A stretch of DNA of 64,000 bases from Litchfieldella rifensis (GCF_042646605.1 NZ_JBHRUG010000009.1:124001-188000); one strand, 5' to 3'; counted from the first letter of the stretch, positions 18,716-28,564 are shown. Notes: a model not told the origin generated them from the sequence alone. Numbers and translations: made by a program.

Positions 18716-18873
18716 TCCGGGCAACCATGACGCAAGAGCCATGACCTCACCTGGTGATGCCGGCGGCCTCCCTGCGGCAACGGGTTTCCGGGGAAGGGGA
18801 GACGCTACTGGGCTGAGGGCAGCCGCCACGGGACATGCTAGAATGCCTGGCCATTCTGCTCGTGTTGAACGCC

Positions 18874-19647
18874 ATGCGTGACGCTATCCTTTCCGAAACG
18901 GTCCACCCCGTGAAGACTCATGACCACGACCCGGCGACCGGCCATCTGCGGCCGCCTGGGCGGGAGTTCAAGGCACGTGGCAGCTTCGTCGAGCGCTGCT
19001 CCGGCTGCAACCTGCCGAGGCTCAATTGCCTATGTCCCTATCGGGTGACGGCCAGGAGCGTGGCGCGTTTCTGGCTGCTGACCCACCCTCTGGAGCATCA
19101 CAAACCGACCAATACCGGGCGCTTGATCGGCGACGTGCTGGGGACCACGGAGGTCTTCACCTGGTACCGCACCGTGCCCGACTCCCGCTTGCTGGCCCTG
19201 CTCGAGGATGAACGTTACGCCCCCTTCATCATTTTTCCCGACGACCAGCCGGATTATGCCGACCGGGTAGTCGGAAGGGAGGCGGTAGAGGACGCCAAGA
19301 TACAACGCCGAATCCCGGTCTTTATCATCCTCGACGGCACCTGGCGTCAGGCGCGGCGCATCTTTCGCAAGAGCCCCTACCTGGACGGCCTGCCGGTATT
19401 GCCGCTTGCGACCCAACGTCTGACCCGTTACCGGCTGCGTAAACCGGCTTCATCGGCGCACCTGTGTACCGCCGAGGTCGCTGCCGAGCTGTTGCGCCAG
19501 ACCGGCGATGATGCCGCAGCCGCCGTCCTCGACGACTACTTCGATGCCTTCAACGACAGTTACGCCGCCAGCCGCACCCACCACAAGCTGGAGCGCCCGA
19601 CCGTGGCGATGCAGCGGTTGTTGCAGAGAAAAGAGCGAGCGTTTTAG
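18874..19647 (+). CDS. DTW-domain tRNA-uridine aminocarboxypropyltransferase
   Basis: About 257 residues with the DTW-family blocks: a zinc-type cysteine cluster (ERCSGCNLPRLNCLC), HPLEHHKPTNTGRL, and the signature DGTWRQARRIFRKSPYL. Family members (TapT/YfiP) install acp3U in tRNA using SAM. ATG 18874 is chosen because an extended -10 (TGC-TAGAAT, 18836-18844) overlaps the first possible in-frame start at 18835. A GTG at 18910 is also possible. Confidence 0.82.
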   Translation: MRDAILSETVHPVKTHDHDPATGHLRPPGREFKARGSFVERCSGCNLPRLNCLCPYRVTARSVARFWLLTHPLEHHKPTNTGRLIGDVLGTTEVFTWYRTVPDSRLLALLEDERYAPFIIFPDDQPDYADRVVGREAVEDAKIQRRIPVFIILDGTWRQARRIFRKSPYLDGLPVLPLATQRLTRYRLRKPASSAHLCTAEVAAELLRQTGDDAAAAVLDDYFDAFNDSYAASRTHHKLERPTVAMQRLLQRKERAF

Positions 19648-19709
19648 TAGCGTTCCGCTCCGCTAGGGCGCAGCAGTATCGTCCCGTGCATTGCGCTACC
19701 GCCGCTCGA

Positions 19710-20951
19710 TCATGCCCCCAGCAGCTTCTCGGCGATGCGGAAACCGGCGATCCAGGTGCCGGCCGCCGAGCCCAGGGTAGCGAGCAGGAACACCAGCAGG
19801 GTTCGCGAGACACGGTTGCGCCACCAACCGCGTGGCGAGGCGACATCATGGCGCAGATGGGAGAAGTCGCCGACCTTGGGCTTGCGCATCCACAGCTCTA
19901 CGCCGGCAGCGACGAAGCCGGCGCCGATGGTGGGGTTGAGCGAAGTCAGCGGCGCGGCGAAGAAGGTGGCGATCACCGTCACCGGATGGGCCAGGGCGAT
20001 GACGCTGCCCAGTGCCGAGAGTACGCCGTTGATCAGGAACCAGTCGCCGACCAGTTGCCAGCCGAGGTCGATATTGCGCGAGAAGCCGATGGCGAAACCG
20101 CTCAGTACCAGGGCGGTGATCAGCCAGGGAACGGCTTTCCACCAGCGAGCGCGGGGCGGCGTGTGCTCCAGTGATTCGCGCTCCGGCCGTGGATCGTCGG
20201 GCAACGGCCGTTCGAGGTGTTCGGCCAACCCCTTGAGATGGCCGGCACCGATCACCACCAGGACGTTGCGGTAGCGTTCCGCCGCGTTCTCTTCCCCTAG
20301 CCGCAAGGCCATATAACGGTCACGCTCGCTGATCAGCGGGGTATACAGGGACTCGGACTGCTCGGCAAACTCGCTGAAGGTCGACTCCAGGACATCGCCT
20401 TCCTTGAGGCGCTCGATGTCCGCGGCCGAGACTTCCTGGCGCGACAGCACGCTGCCGAGCAGGCCCGACAGTAGACCAACACGCTGCCACCAGGGCACGT
20501 TGTGGTAGATGCGCTTCAGCGTGATGCCGACATCGCGGTCGATCAGCAGCAGCGGTAGCTTGTCGGCGCGGGTTTCCTCCAGGGCGGCACGCATCTCGGC
20601 GCCGGGCTCGATGCCCGATTGTTCGGCGACGCGCTGTTGAAAAGCGCCCAGCGCCAGGCTGGCGGCGACCATCCCGGCCTTGCCCTGACGGAAGATCTGG
20701 AACAGGTCCTGACCGGCCATGGCATCGGGTTCGACCAGGCTGTGGTGGCGAGAAGGGCATAGCTCGATGGCCACGGCATCGAATTCGCCGGAGCGAATCA
20801 GGCGGCGGACCTCCTCAGCACTTTCGGCGGAAACATGCGCGGTACCCAGCAGGGTATAGCGGGTATCGCCTCGTTCCACCACGCGAATGGGGCCAGTCGA
20901 AGCGACCGGAGATTCGCTCTCGCTGGCGGTGATGTCCTGGGAGTCGGTCAT
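19710..20951 (-). CDS. TraB/GumN-family membrane protein
   Basis: A 413-residue protein. The first ~260 residues form the TraB/Tiki-type domain, with hallmark GTAHVS near residue 35, later ELCPSRH, and VVIGAGHLKGLAEHL near residue 250. The remainder holds about four membrane helices (LITALVLSGFAIGF; LINGVLSALGSVIALAHPVTVIATFFAAPL; the last near the C-terminus). Related domains are metal-dependent proteases or pheromone-shutdown factors. The bacterial role is unknown. Confidence 0.82.
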   Translation of the reverse strand: MTDSQDITASESESPVASTGPIRVVERGDTRYTLLGTAHVSAESAEEVRRLIRSGEFDAVAIELCPSRHHSLVEPDAMAGQDLFQIFRQGKAGMVAASLALGAFQQRVAEQSGIEPGAEMRAALEETRADKLPLLLIDRDVGITLKRIYHNVPWWQRVGLLSGLLGSVLSRQEVSAADIERLKEGDVLESTFSEFAEQSESLYTPLISERDRYMALRLGEENAAERYRNVLVVIGAGHLKGLAEHLERPLPDDPRPERESLEHTPPRARWWKAVPWLITALVLSGFAIGFSRNIDLGWQLVGDWFLINGVLSALGSVIALAHPVTVIATFFAAPLTSLNPTIGAGFVAAGVELWMRKPKVGDFSHLRHDVASPRGWWRNRVSRTLLVFLLATLGSAAGTWIAGFRIAEKLLGA

Positions 20952-21020
20952 TGACGCTCGGCTTCTACGGAATGATTGTCCGATTATCCACGATGGCGGG
21001 CGGCAGGCCAAACGGCATGG

Positions 21021-22469
21021 CTATCTTCTCCAGAAAGCGGGGGTGAACAACACCAGCACGGTGAAGATCTCCAGGCGCCCAAGCAGCATGGCCAGCACCA
21101 GGATCCACTTGGCCAGGGAAGGAAGGTCGCCATAGTGGCTGGTGACTTCGCCGAGACCCGGCCCCAGGTTGTTGAGTGCCGAGGCCACTGCCGACCAGGC
21201 GGTGATCTGATCCACCCCGGTAGCCATGACGCCCAGCAGCATCAGGAAGAACAGCAGCAGATAGACCGAGAAGAACCCCCATACCGCCTGGGCGACCCCA
21301 TCGGGAACACTGACCTTGCCGACCTTGACCGCGATCACTGCATTGGGATGAATCAGGCGCATGACCTCGCGCATGCCCTGCTTGAGGATCAGGATGATGC
21401 GGATCACCTTGATGCCGCCCCCGGTGGAGCCGGAACAGCCGCCGACGAAGGCGGTGGCGAACAGCAAAAAGGGCAGGGCCCCCGGCCAGGCGGCGAAGTC
21501 GGCGACGCCGAAGCCGGAGGTGGTGGCGATCGAGACGACCTGAAACAGGCCGTGGCGCAGGCCCAGGCTGCCGGTGGCGGTGGCGGTGACCCACAGCAAT
21601 GTCACCGTGACCAGGGTCAGGCCGCTCAGGAACAGCAGCAGGAAACGCGCCTCGGGGTCCTTCAGGTACTGGGTCAGGCGTTTTTCGCGCCAAGCGGCGA
21701 AGTGCAGGCTGAAGCTCATCGCCGAGACGATCATGAAGCCCACGCAGACCAGTTCGACGGCGGCGCTGTCGAAGTGGCCGATGCTGGCGTCGTAGGTGGA
21801 GAATCCCCCGATGGCCACGGTCGAGAAGGCGTGGCCGATGGCGTCGAACCAGTCCATGCCCGCCAGCCAGTAGGCGACGATGCAGGCCAGGGTAAGGCTG
21901 GCATAGATGTACCACAGTGCCTTGGCGGTTTCAGTGATGCGTGGCGTGAGCTTGGAATCCTTGAGCGGTCCGGGGATCTCGGTGCGATAGAGCTGCATGC
22001 CACCGACCCCCAGCGTCGGCAGAATCGCCACCGCCAGCACCACGATTCCCATGCCGCCGAGCCACTGCAGTTGCTGTCGGTAGTAGCGGATCGCCTCGGG
22101 CAGGAAGTCGATGCCGGTGATCACCGTGGCACCGGTGGTGGTCAGCCCCGAGAAGGATTCGAACACCGCATCGGTGGGCGACAGGGTGAAGGTCTCTTCG
22201 AGCATCAAGGGCAGAGCGCCGAATAGCCCCAATACGGTCCAGAACAGCGCGGCGATCAGGAACCCGTCACGCGTGCGCAACTCCTTGCGGGCCAGGCGAT
22301 TCGGCCAGTAGAGCAGCGCCCCGGTGAGCAGGGTGATGCCCTGGGCGATGACGAAACCTTCCCAGGCACCGTCGCGAAACAGCAGCGAGATCAGGACCGG
22401 GGGAACCAGGGTCAGGCTGAACAGCATCAACAGCAGACCGAGAATGCGCAGGATCACGCGCAGGCTCAT
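21021..22469 (-). CDS. trkH: Trk system potassium uptake protein TrkH
   Basis: A 482-residue K+ channel-like subunit with four P-loop repeats (TTTGATVITG, STVAIGGFSTYD, TTSGFGVADF, NNLGPGLGEV). It begins one base after the trkA stop, forming a trkA-trkH operon like that of Halomonas elongata. It shares about half its length pattern with the TrkI-like protein at 15363, a paralogue. Confidence 0.94.
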   Translation of the reverse strand: MSLRVILRILGLLLMLFSLTLVPPVLISLLFRDGAWEGFVIAQGITLLTGALLYWPNRLARKELRTRDGFLIAALFWTVLGLFGALPLMLEETFTLSPTDAVFESFSGLTTTGATVITGIDFLPEAIRYYRQQLQWLGGMGIVVLAVAILPTLGVGGMQLYRTEIPGPLKDSKLTPRITETAKALWYIYASLTLACIVAYWLAGMDWFDAIGHAFSTVAIGGFSTYDASIGHFDSAAVELVCVGFMIVSAMSFSLHFAAWREKRLTQYLKDPEARFLLLFLSGLTLVTVTLLWVTATATGSLGLRHGLFQVVSIATTSGFGVADFAAWPGALPFLLFATAFVGGCSGSTGGGIKVIRIILILKQGMREVMRLIHPNAVIAVKVGKVSVPDGVAQAVWGFFSVYLLLFFLMLLGVMATGVDQITAWSAVASALNNLGPGLGEVTSHYGDLPSLAKWILVLAMLLGRLEIFTVLVLFTPAFWRR

Positions 22470-22470
22470 G

Positions 22471-23844
22471 TCAGAAGAACGTCAGGCCGACCTGGAACAG
22501 CCGCTCCACATCGCGAATGCGGCGCTTGTCGATCACGAAAAGGATGACGTGGTCTCCGGATTCCACCACCACGTCGCCATGGGCGATCAAGACCTCCTTG
22601 CCGCGCACGATGGCGCCGATGGTGGTACCGCTGGGCAGGTCGATCTCGTCGATGGCGCGTCCCACCACCTTGGACGAGCGCGAGTCGCCGTGGGCAATGG
22701 CCTCGATGGCCTCGGCGGCGCCGCGACGCAGTGAATGCACATTGACGATATCGCCGCGACGCACGTGCGTCAGCAGGCTGCCGATGGTGGCCTGCTGCGG
22801 CGAGATGGCGATATCGATCTCACCGCCCTGCACCAGGTCGACATAGGCAGCGTTGTTGATCAGCGTCAGTACCTTCTTGGCTCCCAGGCGCTTGGCCAGC
22901 ATCGACGACATGATGTTGACCTCGTCGTCGTTGGTCAGGGCACAGAAGATATCGCAGTCCTCGATGTTCTCTTCCAGCAGCAGGCGCTTGCTGGTGGCGC
23001 TGCCGTGCAATACCACGGTGCGGTCGAGGCGCTCGGAGAGCGTCGTGCAGCGCTCCAGGTTGTGTTCGATGATCTTCACCTGATGGCTGTGTTCGAGGTT
23101 TTCGGCCAGGCGTTCGCCGATATTGCCGCCACCGGCGATCACGATGCGGCGGAAGTCGCGATCCAGGCGCCTCAGCTCGCTCATTACCGTGCGGATATCG
23201 CGGCGAGCGGCGATGAAGAACACTTCGTCGTCGGCTTCGATGACGGTATCCCCACGTGGAATGATCGGCCGGTTACGCCGATAGATGGCCGCCACGCGGG
23301 TATCCACATTAGGCATGTGGCGACGCAGGAAGCCAAGCTCCTGCCCCACCAGGGGGCCGCCATAGAAGGCCTTGACCGCCACCAGCTGAGCCTGGCCCCC
23401 GGCGAACTCCAGCACCTGCAGTGCGCCGGGGTATTCGATCAGGCGGCGAATATGGTCGGTGACGACCTGTTCGGGGCTGATCAGGACGTCGATAGGAACG
23501 GCATCGTGGGCGAACAGACCCTTGCGGGTCAGGTAGGCGGTGGCGCGCACCCGCGCGATCTTGGTCGGCGTGCGAAACAGGGTGTGTGCCACCTGGCAGG
23601 CGATCATGTTGACTTCATCGGAGTTGGTCACCGCGATCAGCATGTCGGCATCCTCACAACCGGCCTGACGCAGGACCATGGGGTAGGAGGCCGGGCCCGA
23701 TACGGTGCGGATATCCAGGCGGTTATGCAGCTCGCGCAATCGCTCGCCACTGGTATCCACCACGGTGATATCGTTTTCCTCGTGGGCCAGGTGTTCGGCC
23801 AGGGTGCCGCCGACTTGCCCGGCGCCCAGAATGATGATCTTCAT
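22471..23844 (-). CDS. trkA: Trk system NAD-binding regulatory protein TrkA
   Basis: A 457-residue peripheral protein with two RCK repeats. The first nucleotide-binding motif is GAGQVGGTLAEHLAHEENDITVVD at the N-terminus. The second is AGGGNIGERLAENLEHSHQVKIIE near residue 235. Each is followed by a TrkA-C domain. It gates TrkH and probably the TrkI-like protein in response to NAD(H)/ATP. First gene of the trkA-trkH operon. Confidence 0.96.
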   Translation of the reverse strand: MKIIILGAGQVGGTLAEHLAHEENDITVVDTSGERLRELHNRLDIRTVSGPASYPMVLRQAGCEDADMLIAVTNSDEVNMIACQVAHTLFRTPTKIARVRATAYLTRKGLFAHDAVPIDVLISPEQVVTDHIRRLIEYPGALQVLEFAGGQAQLVAVKAFYGGPLVGQELGFLRRHMPNVDTRVAAIYRRNRPIIPRGDTVIEADDEVFFIAARRDIRTVMSELRRLDRDFRRIVIAGGGNIGERLAENLEHSHQVKIIEHNLERCTTLSERLDRTVVLHGSATSKRLLLEENIEDCDIFCALTNDDEVNIMSSMLAKRLGAKKVLTLINNAAYVDLVQGGEIDIAISPQQATIGSLLTHVRRGDIVNVHSLRRGAAEAIEAIAHGDSRSSKVVGRAIDEIDLPSGTTIGAIVRGKEVLIAHGDVVVESGDHVILFVIDKRRIRDVERLFQVGLTFF

Positions 23845-23981
23845 GAATCAGCCATCCACATGCTGTTGACCCGACGTGCCGGGTCGGCCGTCGAAGAACG
23901 CAGGCTAGCATATATCACCTGCCCCGGGCAGGACAGGGCGGGTCGTGGGTACCCTTTTTGCAGTATGCCGGAGTGGCGGGG

Positions 23982-24185
23982 TCACTCGAGAGTGAAACCG
24001 ACCTTGAGGGTGACTTGCCAGTGAGCCACTTGGCCGTCCTCGATGTGGCCGCGAGTGTCCACCACCTCGAACCAGCGCATGCCGTGCAGGGTCTGGTTGG
24101 CCCTGGCGAGGGCTTGAGAGACGGCATCCTCGATGCTCTCGGTAGACGATCCTGTCAGCTCGATATGCTTGTAGACGTGGGACAT
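23982..24185 (-). CDS. Dodecin family flavin-binding protein
   Basis: A 67-residue protein matching dodecins (MSHVYKHIELTGSS...). It includes the central Trp (MRWFEVVDTRGHI) that stacks on the flavin, and the Gln-containing strand WQVTLKVGF. Dodecins form 12-mers that store or buffer riboflavin/FMN. It stands alone between trkA and rsmB. Confidence 0.92.
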   Translation of the reverse strand: MSHVYKHIELTGSSTESIEDAVSQALARANQTLHGMRWFEVVDTRGHIEDGQVAHWQVTLKVGFTLE

Positions 24186-24291
24186 GATGGGTCACTCCTT
24201 TGCCTTGTGTTTTGCTCGCTACCTCGCGATGCCCGTGTCGGGGGGCATCTATCGCCAGTATAGGCAAGGGGGAACGCGGGGTGGCAAGCCT

Positions 24292-25623
24292 TCATGCTTG
24301 CTTGACCAACCGCGCATAGAAGAAACCATCGTGGCCGTGTTCCGCCGGCAGCAGCTGGCGTCCGGCACCGGCCGGGCGGCCCCAAGCCATCCGCTCGGGG
24401 GTGGTGGCCATGGCGTCGGGGGTGCGTGCCAGAAAGGTCTCGATCTGGTCGGCATTCTCCTCGGGCAGCACGGAGCAGGTGGCATAGACCAGGGTGCCGC
24501 CTGGGGCGAGAGTCTGCCACAGGTTGTCGAGCAGCCGTGCCTGCAAAGCGGCCAGTTCGCGAATATCGTCCGGTCGACGCAGACACTTGATGTCCGGGTG
24601 GCGACGGATCACCCCGCTGCCGGAACAGGGCGCATCGAGCAGGACGGCATCGAAGGGGGTACGGTCCCACCATTCAAGCGTGCTGGCATCGGCTTGCTGC
24701 AGGCGGGCGGAGAGGCCGAGTCGCGACAGGGTGGCATCGACGCGCGCCAGGCGTACCGCGTCGCTGTCGAGCGCGGTCATGTCCAGATCGAAGACTTCCA
24801 GCAGGTGCGCGGTCTTGCCACCGGGGGCGGAACAGGCATCCAGGACGCGTGCTCCCGGACGTGGGGCCAAGGCCGGTCCCAGCAGTTCCACGGCGAGTTG
24901 GGCCGCTTCGTCCTGGACGCTGACGATGCCTTCATGAAACCCGGGCAGGGCACCGACGTCACAAGGTTCGACGAGGGTCAGGCCATCCGGTGCGTGCTGA
25001 CAGAGCGTGGCATCGAGGCCGGCACTGATGAGCCGGTCGCGATAGGCCTCGCGATCACAGTGACGGCGATTGACGCGTAGCGTCATGGGGCCCGGCTGGT
25101 TGTTGGCGATGGCGATCTCGCGCCAGTCGTCGGGCCAGGCGCGGCGTAGCCACTTGAGCAGCCAGGTCGGATGCAGCAGGGCGACACAAGGATCGCGATC
25201 GACCTTGTCCTGCAAGGCGCTTGCCTCGCGTTGCAGGCGACGCAGACAGCCGTTGAGCACTCGGGTGGCCCAGGCCTTGTCGAGTGTGCGTGCTGCCCCG
25301 GCGGTCTCGCCCACGGCAGCGTGGGGTGGGACACGCAGATAGAGCAACTGGTAGATGCCGACCAGCAACAAGGCCTGAACATCGGCGTCGCGGGACTTGA
25401 AAGGGCTTCTCAGCAGCTCGGCCGCCAAGGCCTCGAGACGGGGCAGGGTACGGCACACGCCGTAGCATAGTGCACGCAGGAAGGCTCGGTCGCGCGGCAC
25501 CACCTGGCTGTCATCGAGACTGGCCAGTGAACCCTGGCCGGTAATCACCGGCACCAGTGCCCGCGCCGCTGCCGCGCGAACCGTATGGCCGTTGGCGACC
25601 TGTGGCTTACCGTCCTGGCTCAT
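24292..25623 (-). CDS. rsmB: 16S rRNA m5C967 methyltransferase
   Basis: A 443-residue protein with an N-terminal NusB-like RNA-binding domain and a C-terminal Rossmann methyltransferase. SAM-site motif VLDACSAPGGKTAHLLE, catalytic cysteine motifs LDAPCSGSGVIRRHPDIK and YATCSVLPEEN are all present. ATG 25623 overlaps the fmt stop by four bases (ATGA), fixing the start. Part of the def-fmt-rsmB operon, the classical order. Confidence 0.96.
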   Translation of the reverse strand: MSQDGKPQVANGHTVRAAAARALVPVITGQGSLASLDDSQVVPRDRAFLRALCYGVCRTLPRLEALAAELLRSPFKSRDADVQALLLVGIYQLLYLRVPPHAAVGETAGAARTLDKAWATRVLNGCLRRLQREASALQDKVDRDPCVALLHPTWLLKWLRRAWPDDWREIAIANNQPGPMTLRVNRRHCDREAYRDRLISAGLDATLCQHAPDGLTLVEPCDVGALPGFHEGIVSVQDEAAQLAVELLGPALAPRPGARVLDACSAPGGKTAHLLEVFDLDMTALDSDAVRLARVDATLSRLGLSARLQQADASTLEWWDRTPFDAVLLDAPCSGSGVIRRHPDIKCLRRPDDIRELAALQARLLDNLWQTLAPGGTLVYATCSVLPEENADQIETFLARTPDAMATTPERMAWGRPAGAGRQLLPAEHGHDGFFYARLVKQA

Positions 25624-26618
25624 GGGCGAGTCTCCTCCGTTGAGGTGTCGATCTGGCCCAGGCATGTGCCTGCGGCGAAGCGTTCGCCCCGCGCATTGAG
25701 CAGGTCGCGTGCCGCCAATGCCCTGCCACCGGGCAACTGCGCCTGAGTCACACGCAATACATCGCCACCGCCCGGCCCGCAGGCGACACGCAAGGCATCG
25801 ACGTCGGCGGGGAGCAGGGTGCCGGGAGGCGCGGCGGGATCGTCATCGCGACGGTTGCCCGGTTCAGCCAACCACAGGCGCAATGGCTCGGTTCCCAGCA
25901 GCGTCCAGGCCACCGGCCAGGGATTGAAGGCGCGTATCCGTGCGGCCAGGCGAGCGGCGGGCTGGGTGAAATCCAATTCGGCCTCGGCCTTGGACAACTT
26001 GGCGGCATAAGTGACCCCCGTCTCGGGCTGGGGCATAGCGGTCAGTCCTGGGCCGGCCAGGGCGTCCAGAGCCGCGACAATGGCTTCGCCGCCCAGTGCG
26101 GCCAGGCGGTCATGCAGTTCTCCACCAGTGGTCGAGGCAGTGATCGGCGTGCGGCGTGTCAGCAGCATGGGGCCGGTGTCCAGCCCGGCATCCATCTGCA
26201 TGATGGTCACCCCGCTCTCCGTATCGCCGGCCTCGATGGCACGCTGGATGGGGGCGGCGCCGCGCCAGCGTGGCAGCAGCGAGGCATGCACGTTGAGACA
26301 GCCTCGCGGTGGGATGTCGAGCACAGCCTGGGGCAGCAACAGGCCATAGGCCACCACCACCATGATGTCGGCATCGAGCGCCGCCAGCTCGGCCTGGGCG
26401 CTGGTGTCCTTGAGCGTGCGCGGTTGATGGACTGGCAGCTCATGCTCGAACGCCAGCGCCTTGACCGGGCTGGGGGTCAGTTTGCGGCCGCGTCCGGCGG
26501 GGCGGTCGGGCTGAGTATAGACGGCGACAACCTGATGGTCACTGTCGAGCAGTGCCGAGAGACTGGCGGCAGCGAAGTCCGGAGTGCCGGCGAAGATCAC
26601 GCGCAGGGGGTGGGTCAT
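25620..26618 (-). CDS. fmt: Methionyl-tRNA formyltransferase
   Basis: A 332-residue enzyme that formylates initiator Met-tRNA. The N-terminal start MTHPLRVIFAGTPDFAA and the catalytic block NVHASLLPRWRGAAPI (Asn, His) are intact, followed by GVTIMQMDAGLDTGPML. The C-terminal tRNA-binding domain is present. The next gene rsmB overlaps its stop by four bases. Confidence 0.97.
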   Translation of the reverse strand: MTHPLRVIFAGTPDFAAASLSALLDSDHQVVAVYTQPDRPAGRGRKLTPSPVKALAFEHELPVHQPRTLKDTSAQAELAALDADIMVVVAYGLLLPQAVLDIPPRGCLNVHASLLPRWRGAAPIQRAIEAGDTESGVTIMQMDAGLDTGPMLLTRRTPITASTTGGELHDRLAALGGEAIVAALDALAGPGLTAMPQPETGVTYAAKLSKAEAELDFTQPAARLAARIRAFNPWPVAWTLLGTEPLRLWLAEPGNRRDDDPAAPPGTLLPADVDALRVACGPGGGDVLRVTQAQLPGGRALAARDLLNARGERFAAGTCLGQIDTSTEETRP

Positions 26619-26744
26619 GGAGCTTGGCCTTGGCGTCGTCGATTCTGATGGGATGGCGACATGATAACGGAAACGGCCGGCCAACGACGAAGACCGGCCT
26701 AACGATCGAGTCAGGACCGGCCTTCAGAGAGCTAAAGAGAGTTG

Positions 26745-27257
26745 TCAGGCGCTTTGCAACTGCTTGTGGCGCTTCTGCATTTTCTTCAACACGCGGTCGC
26801 GCTTGAGCGGCGACAGGTAATCGACGAACAGGATCCCTTCGAGGTGGTCGTGCTCATGCTGGATACAGTGGGCCAGCAGGCCCTCGGCGTCCAGCTCGTA
26901 GGGTTGCCCATCGCGACCCAGGGCCTTGAGGTGCACACGCAGGGCACGTGGCACTTCGGCGTAGTATTCGGGAATCGACAGGCAGCCTTCCTGCATCGGT
27001 TCGCGTTCGTCACCGATGATGCGGTATTCAGGATTGATCAGCACCCGCGGGGAGGACTGGTCGTCACTGACGTCCATCACGATGACACGACGGTGCACGT
27101 CGACCTGGGTTGCCGCCAGACCGATGCCGCGGGCGTCGTACATGGTCTCGAGCATGTCGTCGACCAGTTGGCGCACCTCGTCGTCGACCCGTTCGACCGG
27201 CGCGGCCTTGGTGCGCAGGCGTTCATCGGGGAATTCGAGGATGGGTAATTTGGCCAT
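26745..27257 (-). CDS. def: Peptide deformylase
   Basis: A 170-residue metalloenzyme removing the N-formyl group from nascent proteins. All three motifs are present: GIGLAATQV, EGCLSIPEYYAEVPR (Cys ligand) and QHEHDHLEG (two His ligands and catalytic Glu). Divergent from the LysM-dprA unit. A 126-bp gap with GGCCGG-type repeats separates it from fmt, a possible weak attenuator but without a clear terminator. Confidence 0.98.
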   Translation of the reverse strand: MAKLPILEFPDERLRTKAAPVERVDDEVRQLVDDMLETMYDARGIGLAATQVDVHRRVIVMDVSDDQSSPRVLINPEYRIIGDEREPMQEGCLSIPEYYAEVPRALRVHLKALGRDGQPYELDAEGLLAHCIQHEHDHLEGILFVDYLSPLKRDRVLKKMQKRHKQLQSA

Positions 27258-27457
27258 GGCGTTGAAATCACCGTTATGCTGTTATGCCAGAATATTGCAC
27301 GTATTGTAGTGGGCGGATGCCGACAACGGAACCGCGAGCTTGTACATCAGACCGATAGCGAATGCCTATGGTTCCATTTCGGGCCCCACGGTGCCCGGCA
27401 ACCAACGATATTCGACGAGCATCGAGAGGCCATGGTCACCGCGCGGGGGATGAGGGA

Positions 27458-28564
27458 ATGAAACGAGGCTATGGCGACATCAGGGCCGGTCACTGGCGGG
27501 GAGCCGTGCTGGTGGCCCTGCTGGTGTGGCTGGCGAGTGGATCGGCTCAGGCACAGGGCCCTACCCAGGTCGGGCTGCGTGACGATGCGCCCGAACGCTA
27601 CACCGTGGTGCGCGGCGATACCCTGTGGGATATCGCGGGGCGCTTCCTGCGCCATCCCTGGCAATGGCCCGAGGTGTGGCAGGTCAATCCGCAGATCCGC
27701 AATCCGCACCTGATCTATCCTGGCGACGTCGTCTATCTCTATTATCGAAATGGCCGGCCGCGCCTCGGTCTCGAGCGGGGGCAGGAGGTGGTCAGGCTAT
27801 CCCCGGAAGTGCGTCATATTCCGCGACGTGAGGCGATACCCCCGTTGCCTCTGGAAACCGTGCAGCACTTTCTCAGCGCTCACCGTGTCGTCGATGACCC
27901 CGCGCGCGTCGATGAACTGGCCTATGTGGTGGCCGGTGACGACCGACGTATCGTCAGTGGCGCCGGGGACCATGTCTATGCTCGTGGCGATGTCGAGGAG
28001 CATGGCCGCTTCGGACTCTATCGCCTGGGCGAGCGCTACCATGACAGTGCCAGCGGCGAGTTTCTGGGCCTGGAACTCGAAAGCGTGGGACAGGCGCGCT
28101 GGGTGCGTCGCGAGGGCGATATCGCCCGGCTCGAGATCGTGTCGGCTCGCCAGGAAGTGCGCAACGGCGACCTGGTCATGCCGCTGGAGCCGTTCCCGCT
28201 GACCGCCGAGTTTCAGCCACGGGCACCACAGCGTAGCGTGGACGGGACCATCCTGGCGGTGCCCGACGGGGTCCACTTCATCGGCCGCCTGCAGGTGGTG
28301 GCCCTGGATCGCGGCAGTCGCGATGGCCTGGCTCCGGGGCATGTCCTGGCCGTGGAGCAGCGTGGCGAGCTGGTGATCGACCCAGTGACGGACGAATCGC
28401 TGCGTCTGCCGGGCGTGGATGCCGGACAGATCATGGTATTTCGTGCCTACGACAAGATGAGTTATGGCCTGGTGATGCGCGCCAGCCGCCCTCTCTCGGT
28501 AGGCGATCGCGTGTACGATCCCGACACGGCGGGTCGCGTGACAACGACATCCTTCATGCGCTGA
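27458..28564 (+). CDS. LysM-domain secreted protein
   Basis: A 368-residue protein with a signal peptide (cleavage likely after SGSAQA, near residue 32) and one LysM peptidoglycan-binding domain at about residues 46-100 (YTVVRGDTLWDIAGRF...NPHLIYPGDVVYL). The remaining ~260 residues are a conserved extension typical of the LysM proteins found in front of dprA. Probably periplasmic and wall-bound; enzymatic activity is not evident. ATG 27458 gives the signal peptide directly. Confidence 0.9.
   Translation: MKRGYGDIRAGHWRGAVLVALLVWLASGSAQAQGPTQVGLRDDAPERYTVVRGDTLWDIAGRFLRHPWQWPEVWQVNPQIRNPHLIYPGDVVYLYYRNGRPRLGLERGQEVVRLSPEVRHIPRREAIPPLPLETVQHFLSAHRVVDDPARVDELAYVVAGDDRRIVSGAGDHVYARGDVEEHGRFGLYRLGERYHDSASGEFLGLELESVGQARWVRREGDIARLEIVSARQEVRNGDLVMPLEPFPLTAEFQPRAPQRSVDGTILAVPDGVHFIGRLQVVALDRGSRDGLAPGHVLAVEQRGELVIDPVTDESLRLPGVDAGQIMVFRAYDKMSYGLVMRASRPLSVGDRVYDPDTAGRVTTTSFMR

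Noticed and set aside
18835..18873. Upstream start for the DTW-domain gene
   Set aside because: It coincides with a TGC-TAGAAT extended -10 element, so it would be at or before the transcription start.
19648..19709. Terminator between the DTW gene and the TraB-family gene
   Set aside because: Only short TAGCG/CGCTA arms far apart, with no T-run; not convincing.
20976..22226. Long plus-strand ORF antisense to trkH
   Set aside because: Low-complexity Gln/Asp/His-rich translation, opposite an unmistakable TrkH.
26619..26744. Terminator between def and fmt
   Set aside because: GGCCGG/CCGGCC elements are mostly direct repeats with long loops, and the two genes normally form an operon.
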